Origin: Anastatus disparis
Lineage: Eukaryota > Arthropoda > Insecta > Hymenoptera > Eupelmidae
Direction of reading: 5' to 3'
Length of the DNA: 64,000 nucleotides
Assembly: GCA_017163975.1 (NCBI GenBank)
Contig: JAFFSR010000347.1
Location: 3,646,001-3,710,000 of the forward strand
The translations under genes were made by a program, and so were the position numbers. The notes beneath the pieces were generated by a model that did no database searches, had not been told where the DNA came from, and saw only the letters and a program-made list of their open reading frames with translations. Every line of letters starts with the position of its first letter. The stretch's first letter is position 1. Below, piece by piece: positions 21,059 to 32,340 of this stretch.

Positions 21059-24000
21059 ATAATGTGGCAAGTAATTTTCTTTCATGTTTGACTGATTCGA
21101 ACCGAGAAAAATACCCATCGATTGACGTGATAAAACACTGGGAAAAATCGTTTGCAGGACGTTGTGATTTACTTGAAAAAAAGAGAAAAAGGTTAAGCTT
21201 GTATCTATAGCAGCATATTTTAAAACCTTTCCATGTCTATGCGCTCCAGTAATCAGTCTCATTAAAATTAGTAAGTTATATATTTATTACTTGTTTTTTA
21301 AATAGTCTAAGTTATTGTATGATAAAATAATTAATTTATATCATACGTTAATTATAAATCTACCAAATAAAAATTTTTTTAATAATTTTTAGTTAATTTT
21401 TGGTTTAACTTTTAGCTTGAAAGTGATTTTCAAAAAATTGTAGAGAAATTCACTAACGAAAACTTGATTTAACAAGATTTGTCACCTTCCGACTACAATA
21501 ATTTAGTTTTTTCAAATTGGCCAAAAGTAGCAAACGTGGTAATTTCAATTGCCAAAAAATCAAGAAATGATAAAGTAAAAAAATTTCTAAATCGACATGA
21601 GGATTTGCTTGCTACAGGTGACATTAATTTCAAATTCTATAATATTTAAAAAATGATTCATGTAACTGATTCATCAAATTAGATTTTTTTATTGTAGGTG
21701 AACATAATAGCTTATTAGCTTTATTTTTAATTTCATTGTCTATACAGACATCAAAAACGTGTCAAATAGGTAACCGGACTGTTACTTTGTCAAAGGAAAA
21801 AATTTCTCAGTGCTTCATTCTGCATGTTGAGGTAAAAAAGTTCTGTGGAATATGATATTATGTATAAGTACATCACATTAAAAACAATTCTTTTAAAATA
21901 CCCATGGTGCAAAAATGAATTTTTAATATTTCTGTATAGAATTTTTATTTTTTCAATTTATTTTTTTTTCAAACGGTTTTTAATGTAATGATATTTAAAA
22001 ATTTTTTTTTTTTAAAGAATAAATTGGAGTCCTTTTTATTTTTTTCATATATTAATAGTTTTTGATATTTCTCACAGGAATTAGAAAATTTAAACGCAGA
22101 AATTAAATCGTAAGAGCAGTGGTTAGAAGAGTAGTATTGAAATTTTACCGTATCTTGTTTTTTGCGGTGATTTACCTTGCACATAATTTTATCTAATTAT
22201 AAATGGTGAAAAATATTCGTATGATAATTGTATGGTTGTTGTGGAAAAATGTTTCAAATGTTTAACAGCTTTGCGAAAACTCCCGTATGTGTCTGACTAT
22301 GTGTGGTCGTTTATCGAAAAAGTTATTTATAAATTCAGTTTTAAAAGAGCAAGTTCACAGTTTGTAACACAATATTGTGTAAAAGTAAAAAAGTTATTAT
22401 AAATTTTGAAAGTTCAGATCAAAATAGTTAATGTTTTTCTTGTTTTTTTCTGTAAATGATAATAGAATATTGTTTTTGATTCATTGTCTTTATGAAAAAT
22501 TCAAAATAACCTATTCTTTAGAATTTCACATTATAGTTTATATTGAATATTGCATAATAGATTATACTCTAATTTTAAATCATATATTAGGATTTCTTTT
22601 AACTCTCTATGTAGATTTAACTTTGCCACGAAAAATTGTACAAGATATGATAAGTTATTTTGAAAATTTTATTAAATCAACCTATATATTATCTTTGAAA
22701 ACCGATATTTTAGATATTCTTATAGAAGAAAATATTTCTCCACATTCTTTTCAACGTATAGAAAAAGCCTTTAAAGAACATATGAACATTTTTGAATATA
22801 TTGACACTGAATGCAAACCTTTTACTCTTCTACGTGAAAGAGGCTTAATTGATGAAGAGGAGTTTTTCATTGGTAGATCTTATGAATTGAAAATTTCAGA
22901 GGGTGAAAATCGAATGATACCTGACTGTATGTACGCCGTATATATTCCTTTGAAAAAAAGTTTGAAAGTGTTTTTAGAAATACCTGGACTTTTTATGGAA
23001 ATATTTAATTACATAAAAAATTTAGATAAACATTCAATAATTATAACAAATATCTTGCAAGCTGACCTATGGATTACTAAGTATGAAAAAAAAATCGCGA
23101 ATGATATAGTTTTGCCACTTTATATTTTTTATGACGACCTAGAGGTAGGAAATGCTATAGGGAGTCATGCTGGTAAAAATAAATTTGGCGCTGTATACGC
23201 TTCCATGGCATGTTCATCATCAAACATCGCTTCTTGTCTAAATAGCATTATTTTTTCAACGATTTTTTATACTATTGATAAAAAATTAAGTACCAATCAA
23301 AATGTATTTAAAATACTAATTGATGAATTGAACTTTTTGCAAAAAGAAGGCATTCTGATCAATATTAAAAATAAGTTAGTGCGCGTGAAGTTCCAACTAG
23401 TGTTGATTCTAGAAGACAATCTAGGTTTAAATGGGATTTTAGTTTTTGTTGAATTATTTCGAGCAAAATTTTACTGTCGTATTTGTCAAGCTTCTTCTCA
23501 AGATTGTCAAAAAATGATAGTAGAAAACAAGGCAATGTTAAGAAATAAATGTAATTACAATTATGATTTATCATTGAGGAAAGTAAAAGAATCAGGCATC
23601 AAAGAATATTGTGCCTGATTCTTTACTGTATTCTCGAAGGAGCTTGTGTATTTATTTTAACAGCTATTTTAAAATTTTTTATTTTTGAAAAACCATATTT
23701 TACCTTATATGAACTTAATATTAGAATTGCGAATTTTGATTTTGGCTCAGAAAATAAACCACAAGAAATTAAACAAGTTCAAGGAAAAAATGAATAACAT
23801 TTAAAAACTTCAGCATCGGAAATGCTTCAACTCATGCGTTATTCAGGTGTAATTGTAGGTGACCTAATTTCTAAGTTAACAGCAGGCCGGAGTAGAACCT
23901 GATACCGACCGAGTAACAATTGAGTTGTTTGTTATTTACTCAAGTATTAATCGGTGTATCTTCGAAATAAAGGTTGATCGCAATAGATATTATTATTATG

Positions 24001-25006
24001 AATATCTATGCACAAGAAAAAAAAAAATCTACCGATTTGTTTTTGAGAAAAGTAAGGAACGCCGAAGTAAAAGATTATGTTTATAATAATTTCGCGTTCC
24101 TTACTTTACTCAAAAACAAAGCGATAGATTTTTTTTTTCTTGTGCGTAAATATTTGTAATAATAATATCTATTGCGCTCAACCTTCAATTTGCAGATACA
24201 CCGATTAATACTTGAGTAAATAACAAAAATGCCAATTAGACAAGGACAGCGAATCCGGCCTGCTCTTAAGTGATCAATGGAATTTATACAAATTATCTCG
24301 CCGAATTTCAGATATTTTAATGTCACCAAGGGTAGTCCGGTCAGATGCTGTGAGATTAAAAGAATTAATAAGAAATTCACATGAATTATATATCAAACTG
24401 TATGGAGTACTAAATCCAAAATTACATTTTATGATACATTATCCAAGAATTTTATTGAATAATGGACCTATTGTTAAATTTTGGAGTATGCGATTCGAAT
24501 CGTTTCATCAGTTGATAAAACGTAATGCTAATTCAAGTAACAATGCGAAAAATTTATTGAAAACAATAGCGAAAAAACAGGCATAACTTTGTGAAATGGT
24601 ACATAATTTTACTTATAAATCAAAAGTTATATTTGGATCACTCAAAAAAAATAAGGAAAGAGAAGCTCATTTTTTTGATGAATTGAAACACGATCCAAAT
24701 CAAAATTACGATCAAGTAGAAATTTGCAATACTATTTACAAGATAGGAACATTTATTGTTATTAGTATGAAAGATAGCGAAATAGAATTTGGTAAAACTA
24801 AAGATATTATTCATTTAAATAATCAAATTCATCTCAATTTGGAAATATTTGAAGAAATAACTTTCGACGAACATGTTCATGCATACATCGTAGAATTTAA
24901 AAATGAAAATAAATTAATGAAGTTTTCAGATTTACCTGCAATAGCTCCTCTACATTCAATTATGAAAATTAATATTTGTTATCTTGTAGCGAAATATGAA
25001 TTATAA
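21059..25006 (+). pseudogene. Transposase-like gene, C-terminal two thirds, with introns; CMC/EnSpm-like?
   Basis: Exon-like blocks with canonical borders lie at 21,059-21,270 (donor GTAAGT), 21,416-21,617 (donor GTGACA), 21,698-21,831 and about 22,078-22,400. The large block from about 22,600 to 23,600 contains the most family-diagnostic segment, LPLYIFYDDLEVGNAIGSHA, then GAVYASMACSSS and LILEDNLGLNGILVFVE, with two Cys-x2-Cys-like residues (FYCRICQAS). Further on come LEGACVFIL, SASEMLQLMRYSGVIVGD, HFMIHYPRILLNNGPIVKFW and SMRFESFHQLIKR, and a C-terminal 136-codon block to 25,006. This order is that of the large transposase-like proteins widespread in insect and fish genomes; I place them tentatively near CMC/EnSpm. 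Several frameshifts, a small deletion at about 23,620 and a foldback insert at 23,880-24,265 make it a pseudogene. The N-terminal exons may be those at 7,583-8,560. Confidence 0.65.
23880..24265. mobile_element. TTAA-flanked foldback MITE, family A copy 2
   Basis: A 386-bp palindrome with tips CAGCAGGCCGGAGTAG / GAATCCGGCCTGCTC flanked by TTAA (23876-23879, 24266-24269). It interrupts the transposase-like gene. Removing the element plus one TTAA leaves the coding frame open across the junction (I-S-K-L-S-D-Q-W), which independently confirms the 4-bp duplication. In reversed orientation relative to copy 1. Confidence 0.9.
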
Positions 25007-25479
25007 AAAATAATTGAAATGAGTGATTGTAAATACCAATTGTAAAAAAAATTTAATTTATTGTTCAAAAATATATTTCGTCAAACACCTTTCGTTTTAT
25101 TTGTACTTAAAATGTCATTTATATTGTTTAAAATGTTATATGTAACGAAAAAGTATATTTTTTTTTGCAAATTTTAAATTAATTTTGAATTATTTATAAT
25201 GACAAAGTAACTATAATTTTCTAAGATAATCAATTTTTTCTACTAATAATATTGTTTCATTCTAATTTTTCTGATTCTAATTTTCTAAATAAAAATTTTA
25301 TCGAACTAAGATTTATTTCATTAACCTTTTAGTAATTATCAAACTATTAAATTATTTAAAAGCAGCGGAAAAAATCAATGAAACACGGGTGCCAGCAACA
25401 AAATTTCGTTTAATAATAGGCTCCAGAAACGTTTACACTATTTTTTAAATAAATTATTAAATATAGCATTAATTAAAAA
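25007..25479. other. 3' flank of transposase-like gene, no gene seen
   Basis: AT-rich. No matching terminal inverted repeat for the transposase-like element could be identified by eye. Confidence 0.35.
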
Positions 25480-25930
25480 TTGAAAATAAAAGTATTTATT
25501 TCACAGGAAAAGGCGCAAACGATCAGCTATGATAGTTTTCTATTTCATATAATTTATTTATTTATATTTAGAGTTTGTAATAGATCCTATAGGATATGTA
25601 TTATTTATTTAAATTTCGCGCTTGTATTTGTACGTCATTGCGTGGCGCTGGCGCTACTTGCGCCATTTGACGACGAAGAGCAAGAAGAAAACGACGCCAT
25701 TGAGCGTCAGACGCTGTGGAGACGTCCCACGAGACGGAGGTCAACGCTGACTCCGATCTCTCATAATTATATTGCGACACCAGGAGGTCAGCGCTGACTC
25801 CTGTATAGTTTCTTTTTAAACAATATTGGTTAGAAGATCTCAAGGCGGCTTCTCGGATCTCATTTGTGGGCCAGACGACAAAGGCGTCCTGGGGATTGAG
25901 CGGTTGCATCATCTTATATTAGGTAACGTG
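25480..25930 (+). other. GC-richer island with overlapping ORFs, identity unclear
   Basis: Composition shifts sharply to higher GC from about 25,610 to 25,930. The plus strand has a 105-codon ORF whose middle reads ALALLAPFDDEEQEENDAIE followed by an arginine-rich stretch, an acidic-then-basic pattern reminiscent of the N terminus of Harbinger-type nucleases. The minus strand has an overlapping 103-codon ORF (25,912-25,601) that I do not recognise. The two cannot both be genes. Two near-identical palindromes (GGAGGTCARCGCTGACTCC) lie at about 25,737 and 25,783. A degraded element end or a host exon are both possible. Confidence 0.25.
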
Positions 25931-26676
25931 AGACTTCGCACGAGAGCATATTTTAAAGTATTGAAATTCCCTCCACAGGGTTATATGATTGGATAAAAAA
26001 GTGTATTCGCATAATTAACGAGTAATGATAATTCTCGCAAAAATAAAAGTAATAAGACACATGTGACGCGTTCGCACAAGCATATAAGAAAAGACAACGC
26101 TTCATCAATATTCTTAAATTGTTAGGCTGCGCACGACAGGCTCGCTAGCGAACATTATATTATATTTTGTATATTGAATAGTTTTTCCACCTATAAATAA
26201 AACCATCATTTCCATTTAATTGATTGATATCATTTATTATTATCAGTGAATATTTACTACAATCAAATAATCTAAAATATACATATATATAAACAAAGTA
26301 AATTCACTATAAGTTGAAAAAAAATTTTTGAAAATCGTTTCATAATAGACTACTTTACCTAAAGTGTTCCGCGCTGTTGTGTGGTGAAAGCTAAATCTAG
26401 GTTTCTACATCCGCGATTGGCTTACCCATATCATAATTATAAAAGAAATTCTTAAAATTAATTTAATAAAAAAACATTAATTTCCCATACTAACATTATA
26501 TCATTCATATCAAATATAAAATTTACAATATTATATTTTATTGAAAAGAAAAAGTTATTGTATATTTATACATTTGAGACATGAGACTTTTAATTAATAG
26601 TACATTATGCAACTATAAAGTAAAGTCGCATATTCTTCCCGATGGAGAAATAGACGTGTAGCATATTTTACTTTGT
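25931..26676. other. AT-rich non-coding stretch
   Basis: No coding signal. Short GC-richer patches (about 26,125-26,150 and 26,360-26,425) have no recognised motif. Confidence 0.4.
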
Positions 26677-27047
26677 TCCTACCTCAACCGTGGCTACTTT
26701 ATCAACTTCAAAAAAGCGGGCTCGATTGAAGAAATTAAAATATAAATTAATTTAATTATCACATGTTGTTGTGAACTATGAACATAAATTGTCATAATAA
26801 ATATTTAATAATAAAATTTCAAAATTTTTTGAATATATTAATTTTTATAAGAATATAACATTTCCTCTTAATTTATTAAGTAATTTGATTTTTTGTTGAA
26901 AATTTTAAGAAAAATTATTCAAATTCACAAATTTTTATTTAGTGGGAATAATGTACTTTATTCCCGCTAATATTTTAGAAATCTGTTAAATCCTACTTCC
27001 GGCTCGCTTTTTGAATTTATAAAGTGGCTATTACTGTTGGGATAGGA
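26677..27047. mobile_element. Inverted-repeat element (family J), 371 bp
   Basis: Left end TCCTACCTCAACCGTGGCTAC and right end (inverted) TCCTATCCCAACAGTAATAGC continue to match for about 48 bp (…ACTTTAT.AA.TTCAAAAA.GCG.GC). A second, inner inverted pair is possible. No ORF; target duplication not resolved. Confidence 0.5.
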
Positions 27048-27117
27048 ATAAAAATTACTAAGGGGAAGGGTTTGGTTGTGGGCACCCTTTTGTTTTTGGC
27101 TCATAACTTTTCACTAA

Positions 27118-27778
27118 CAAGGAGAGTGTTTCACCTTCGGGTTACTGTTTTTGCTCAAATTTTGGGAATGTTTCCTAGATGCAGAAATATGAAGAAAGCC
27201 AAAATTTTAGAGGCCAACCCTCAATATTTCCCTAGTTACAAGCCATTGAAGAAAATCACTAAAAAAGTTACTAGAATTTCAAACGCTTATAGTTCCTCAG
27301 CATTATTAGCTAGAAGCTTAAACCTTTTTTTAAATAAAAGCTGAGCTCAAATCCTTTCGAAATAGCACCTATACCATCTCAAAATATTATTTTTTCCCAA
27401 AGTTAGAGCGTAATAAAGATTGGACCTGAATTTTTTGTTTAAAAGATTAATTAATAATAAAAGCTAAAATTGGGTTCAATCTTTATTATGCTATAACTTT
27501 GGGAAAAAATAATATTTTGAGATGGTATAGGTGCTATTTTAAAAGGATTTGAGCTCAGCTTTCGTTTAAAAGGTTTAAGATTCTAGCTAATAATTCTGAG
27601 GAACTATAAGCGTTTGAAAATCTAGTAACTTTTTTAGTGATTTTTTTCGATGGCCTGTGACTAGGGAAATATTGAGCGTTGGCCTCTAAAATTTTGGCTT
27701 CCTTCATGTTTCTGCATCCAGAAAACATTCCCAAAATTTGAGCAAAAACGGTGACCCGAAGGTGAAACACTCTCCTTG
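27118..27778. mobile_element. PIF/Harbinger-like foldback MITE, family C copy 2
   Basis: Tips CAAGGAGAGTGTTTCACC / GGTGAAACACTCTCCTTG with TAA on both sides (27115-27117, 27779-27781). Closely similar to the copy at 5,130-5,719 over the full length. Both arms read as peptide containing FHLRVTVFAQILGMF because the arms are inverted duplicates, not because of coding. Confidence 0.9.
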
Positions 27779-28679
27779 TAAGTGTATATTTTTTGGACAT
27801 ATAGGTATCTATGGGAAGCTAGAGACCTCAACTAACCATCAACGAAGAGAAAAAATCGATTACATCAAGTAGAATAATTTTTTTTTGTTAATTTTGTGAA
27901 TTGGTCATATTTGGGTAAAATCTTTTTTGATTCAGTTGTGAGCACCCTTGCAAAATTGTTAGTGTCAACATATTGGTTGCAATCCACATCACATCACAAA
28001 ATAGAAATAAATTCCTACTGAATAAATGCGCATTACACTCACCTTCATGGATCCACTTCAAGTAGTAAAAATTTTAATGAACTTTTGTGATTTTTTTTTC
28101 AAGTACAGAAAAATTAATTTGCTTACAGCACAAAGTAGACGCGTTTGTTCGCTTCACGTAAATGATATTTGTAAGAAAAACCTTATCTGCTTTCTGTCAG
28201 TAGAAACGCAGGAGTATCTACAACTAAGCCATGCCTACAACCGAATCTCTTACCCCACTTACTGTTAGGCGATGCTCTGGTAGCTTTATATCGATGCATA
28301 TGTATTTTACGTTTAAAATATTTTTGCAGCAACTTAATGTATAAGATATTAAATTTAGAGAAAAATGTATTCTATTCATTTTATGAAAATTGTATAAAAA
28401 CATGAAAATAAAATCAAATTTCTGGAAGTATTGCAATATTAGTAAAAGTAATGAGAATAAGGAGAACATTGAAAATCGTGTAGTTAATGAACATATACAC
28501 ATTTTTTATTCTAATAGCCGAGTAAGTCGTGGATTCTATGTTGAAGGTTTTAAATAAATATTGCTAATGGGATAATTATATGAATTTTCGGAGATCTACC
28601 TCTATCTTGTTAAATGGCAGTGATACTTCTAGTTGCTTGAGTATGTGTTGGGGGAGGCGTACTTGTTTGAGAGGATTGT
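27779..28679. other. No gene seen; downstream flank of gypsy relic
   Basis: AT-rich sequence. The 3' LTR of the minus-strand gypsy element should lie here if it survives, but I could not match it to a partner beyond 32.3 kb. Confidence 0.35.
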
Positions 28680-30449
28680 CTATGTTGTATGGACTTTTAT
28701 GCTAAGGGTTTTGAAAAATTGGGAGTTGTGAGTTATTTTTGGGACTCTGGGTGGTATAGGTTTCTTTGAATCATTGACAAAAACTTTGATTTTTTGTTTG
28801 ATATCGAGGTCTTTCTCGAGATATGCTATCGGTGAAAATACTCTAATAATTTTAAGTGGTCCAACGAATCTAGGCGTTAATTTTGCAGCAAATTTATCGT
28901 CTGCCGACGATAAAATGTAAGTTTTACGACTTACAAGATCTCCTGGCTTAAATGTTACGTGTCTTCTACTATTATTGGAATATCTTGCTTGTTGTGCTGT
29001 TGCTTGATCTGTATATTTTCTTACTAAATCATTTGTAGCTGGTATTCCTTTTGCTCTGTCAGCCCATTTCTCTATGTCACCTTGCTGGATTGGCATTGAG
29101 TTTTCTATGAATTTACGGAAAGGTATAGTAGGAGAGGGATTTTTATCCATATTTAAAAATGCTGAAGTGAATTTGGTGGAGGAATGTCCCATAGTATTCA
29201 AGACAAAGCTCAATTCTCCAAGGTGTTTATCCCAATCGTGGTAGTCTTGCTTGATAAAACTGTTAATCATGGGTTTTAAATTGCGGTTAATCCACTCTAG
29301 AGGGTTTAATTGTGCGTGGTAATGGATAGGGGGGATAGAATTTTTCATGTCATATTGTGCTAGATGATCATCTTAAATTACTACTTGATTCTTAACCCAT
29401 TATCAGTCAATAAATATTGAAAACAACCCCATCTATTAATAATTAATTCTTCAAATGTCTGAAGAGGTTTTAATTCTACATAAAGTGTAAATAGGTCCTC
29501 GAATACGATAATATATTCAGAATCAGCTCGTGATGGGGGTTTAGGACCATTTAAATATATTTTTCTCCCATGAGACTAGCTGGCTTGTTGAGATCGCTTA
29601 TGTGCTTGACATTCTTAACATGCTCGTATATACTGACAAGTATCGTGGTGATAATCTAGCCAGTAATAATAAGTAACTAATCTTGCAAAAGTCTTTTCTA
29701 TTTTCATATGACTAGCTTAAGGAGTGTTATGGGTTTCTCAAATGGCTTTTTCTTCAACAGCAAAAGGGAGTACTAATTTTCAAGCATCTAGGTCAGGGAC
29801 AATAGGATTGATGTTTCTATTAGGGTGATAAAAATATAGTAAATCATTTTCTACTCTGAAATCAGGGTATTTTGTGGAAAGCTGCTGAAGCATTTCTTTT
29901 CTTCGCTGGTACAACGTATCGTCAGTATCAAGGAAATCTACAGTGGTATCAGGAACTTTTAACTGACTTCGAACTTGATCTTCGATTAAGACACCAGCAA
30001 TGGCGAAGTTACTTGCATCTGTTTATAAAATTAAAGAATAATTGAAATTGGAACGTGCTAATACAAATTCTTCAGTGAAGGCTTGCTTAAGACGCTGAAA
30101 TGTTGATTCCTGCTATTCATGTCAATACCATCTTGTTTCTTTCTCTGTTAAGCAGGTTAAGGAAATTTTGATATATGCTAAATTGGAAATAAACTGTGCG
30201 TATCAACCAACCATTCCTAGGAATCGACGTAGTTGTTTGAGGTTGGTGGGTGCTGGATATTCTAAGATTACACGTATTTTCTCTTTATCGGTTTTTAAAC
30301 CATGTTCATTGACTAGATTTCCCAAATATCTCACTTCTGAGCAGCAAAACTCTGACTTCTCTCAAGTTTGCTCTTAAGGCGATTAATACCTTTTGTGACC
30401 ATTGTTGGTGCTCGCTAAAGCTGGTAGTTGCAATAATGATGTCATCTAA

Positions 30450-30885
30450 CCAGAAGAGGTTATGACCGTCGGTCACATACCTTGATAAAAATTTGAAATA
30501 TGTTGTTAGGTACTTATATATGAGTGAAACCAGACCAGTAAGATCCAACGCTTCGAAAAACTAAAATTATAGATGTTTCTAGTCTTATTTTGATAAAAAT
30601 GTAAAAAATAGCTTCTAATTGAAGTGTGAATAATTCAATCTGAAAATGTCTTTAATAAATTAATAAAAACTGAAATAAAAATAGAGGAAGCAAGCTTCAA
30701 TTTGCTGTTTTCAGAATTGAAAAATAATAATTAGAACCAGAGATATGTTTGTTCAAAGTTGAGCAGCAAGGAAGTACCAACATGCGTAGGACTGTACCAT
30801 TCTGGCTTTATTAATAATCTAGTATTATAGACCTATCCCAAAGTTTCATCAAGATCTGTGATCTGAAGGGCATAATCTCTTCAGA
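30450..30885. mobile_element. PIF/Harbinger-like foldback MITE, family B copy 2, in the RT active site
   Basis: Tips CCAGAAGAGGTTATGACC and (inverted right end) TCTGAAGAGATTATGCCC, with TAA at each side (30447-30449, 30886-30888). Interior matches family B copy 1 (gatccaacgcttcgaaaaac, aattgaaaaataataattag). On the gypsy coding strand the duplicated TTA is the leucine codon of the Y-L-D-D active-site motif: the codon TAC stands before the insert and GATGAC after it. The element therefore split the catalytic motif. Confidence 0.85.
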
Positions 30886-30910
30886 TAAGTAGGAAGAAAC
30901 GTAAGATTCT

Positions 30911-31301
30911 CAATTAGGCGAGCAGACGGGATTCTCTATCCTTGTCTAATTGAGTTGTTTGTTATTTACTCAAGTATCAATCGTTGTTTCTGCAAATTGA
31001 AAGATAAGCGCAAAATATATTATTATTATGAATATTTATACACAAAAAAAGAAATTCTATCGCATTATTTTTGAGGGAAGTAAGGAACGCAAAAGTATTA
31101 TGGATATAACCTTTTATTTCAGCGTTCCTTACTTTCCTCAAAAACAATGCGATAGAATATCTTTTCTTGAGTATAAATATTCATAACAATAATATCCATT
31201 GCGCTCAACTTTCAATTTGTAGATACAACGATTGATACTTGAGTAAATAATAATAAACTCAATTACACAAGGATAGTGTATCCGGTCTGCCCTCAATTAG
31301 G
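30911..31301. mobile_element. Family A foldback copy 3 (diverged)
   Basis: Matches copies 1 and 2 internally (gttatttactcaagtat, gttccttactttcctcaaaaac) with tips GAGCAGACGGGATTC / GAATCC-like GTATCCGGTCTGCC. CTCAATTAGG stands at both ends, either as a flanking repeat or as an extension of the inverted ends; TTAA follows the right end (31302-31305) but the left TTAA is not preserved. Lies only about 25 bp from family B copy 2. Confidence 0.7.
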
Positions 31302-32340
31302 TTAAAGTGGTTCAAGCTTCTACTTGAAACTGCGAAAGCCTCTTTGCTATCAGTATTCATCGGTATTTAATGGTAACTCTGACTTAAATCTAATTTTGAG
31401 ATATACCTAGCACGTCGTAGCTTGTCTAAAATATCGTCTATGTTTTTAATAGAATAGGCAAACTTTTCGGTTAAGTCATTAACTTATCTATTATCTATGC
31501 AAAATCTATGTTTCCCATTTGGTTTGGGAGCTAGAACCGGATAGCTATTCCAGGGTTTGTGCAAAGGTTCTATTATGCCTAAATGCAGCATATGATCGAC
31601 CTCTTCTTGAGCTACTTTCAAAATCTGAGGAGAGTATCTTCGCATCTTTTTTCTGATTAGTACTTGATTCCAGACATCTATTTTGTGGGTAGCTAAAATA
31701 GTAACGTCAAGAATTTCGGGTGTAATTAGTATTAAACTATTTAACAGATGGTTCAGTTAAGCTTATTCGTCGACAGTGGCTCGTATTAGATCTCTAATTT
31801 TGGCTAGAGCAGGGTAGCTAAATGGGTCAGTGCTATATGTATAGAATTGATGTCAAATTTTCCTTGGTGTCCACCATATGTCATTCTCATTATTTATGCT
31901 AGTTTTCATTGAATGCATACAGTCAATCCCTAAGTATAGAATGCCTTTGGGAACGCAAAAAAGCGTTATTATTGAGTCTTGGTCTATTCTCACGGTAATG
32001 TTTAAAAGTCCTTCATTATTGATGGAATAATGCTATCAGCAACACTCACTCATGTAGATTGTGGAATGCTCTCTTTTTCCATTCTTTTGCTGAATCCATG
32101 TCTAAGTAAGAGTGCACAGATTCACTATCAAGCATACCTTCTACTTTTCTGTCATTTAATTCCAATAACAGAAAGTTGTTGCTCTCCAATGGTATTAATG
32201 TTTTGTTGGATTAAAGATACGGGTTGACTTGCATTTTCGCTAGTTGCTGCAGAGATATAATATAAATCGCTAGAAGTTACTGGGTTAGAAAACTTTCCTC
32301 TGATAGTATGTCTACTGGCCTGATTATTCCTCACTCCAAA

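Larger units (their letters stand above)
28680..32340 (-). pseudogene. Ty3/gypsy LTR retrotransposon pol relic
   Basis: Reading leftwards on the minus strand, blocks appear in Ty3/gypsy order. A protease-like segment lies near 32,150 (VEGMLDSESVHSYL, with Glu where the catalytic triad normally has Gly). Reverse transcriptase follows at about 31,620-30,340 (GIIEPLHKPWNSYPVLAPKP, KLDLSQSYH, then WLDDIIIATTSFSEH). An RNase H start is near 30,020 (TDASNFAIAG). The integrase runs from about 29,700 to 28,680, with zinc-finger His/Cys residues, LLTDNG, and a 222-codon open C-terminal block beginning near YHAQLNPLEWINR. Multiple stops and deletions, including the RT segment between YHFN-like and the active site, make it non-functional. 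Two foldback MITEs are inserted at 30,450-30,885 and about 30,911-31,301. LTRs not found. Confidence 0.75.

Noticed and set aside
20927..21262. 111-codon minus-strand ORF with a long Tyr-Ile run
   Set aside because: The Tyr-Ile run is the translation of (TA)n; the rest is antisense to an exon-like block on the plus strand.
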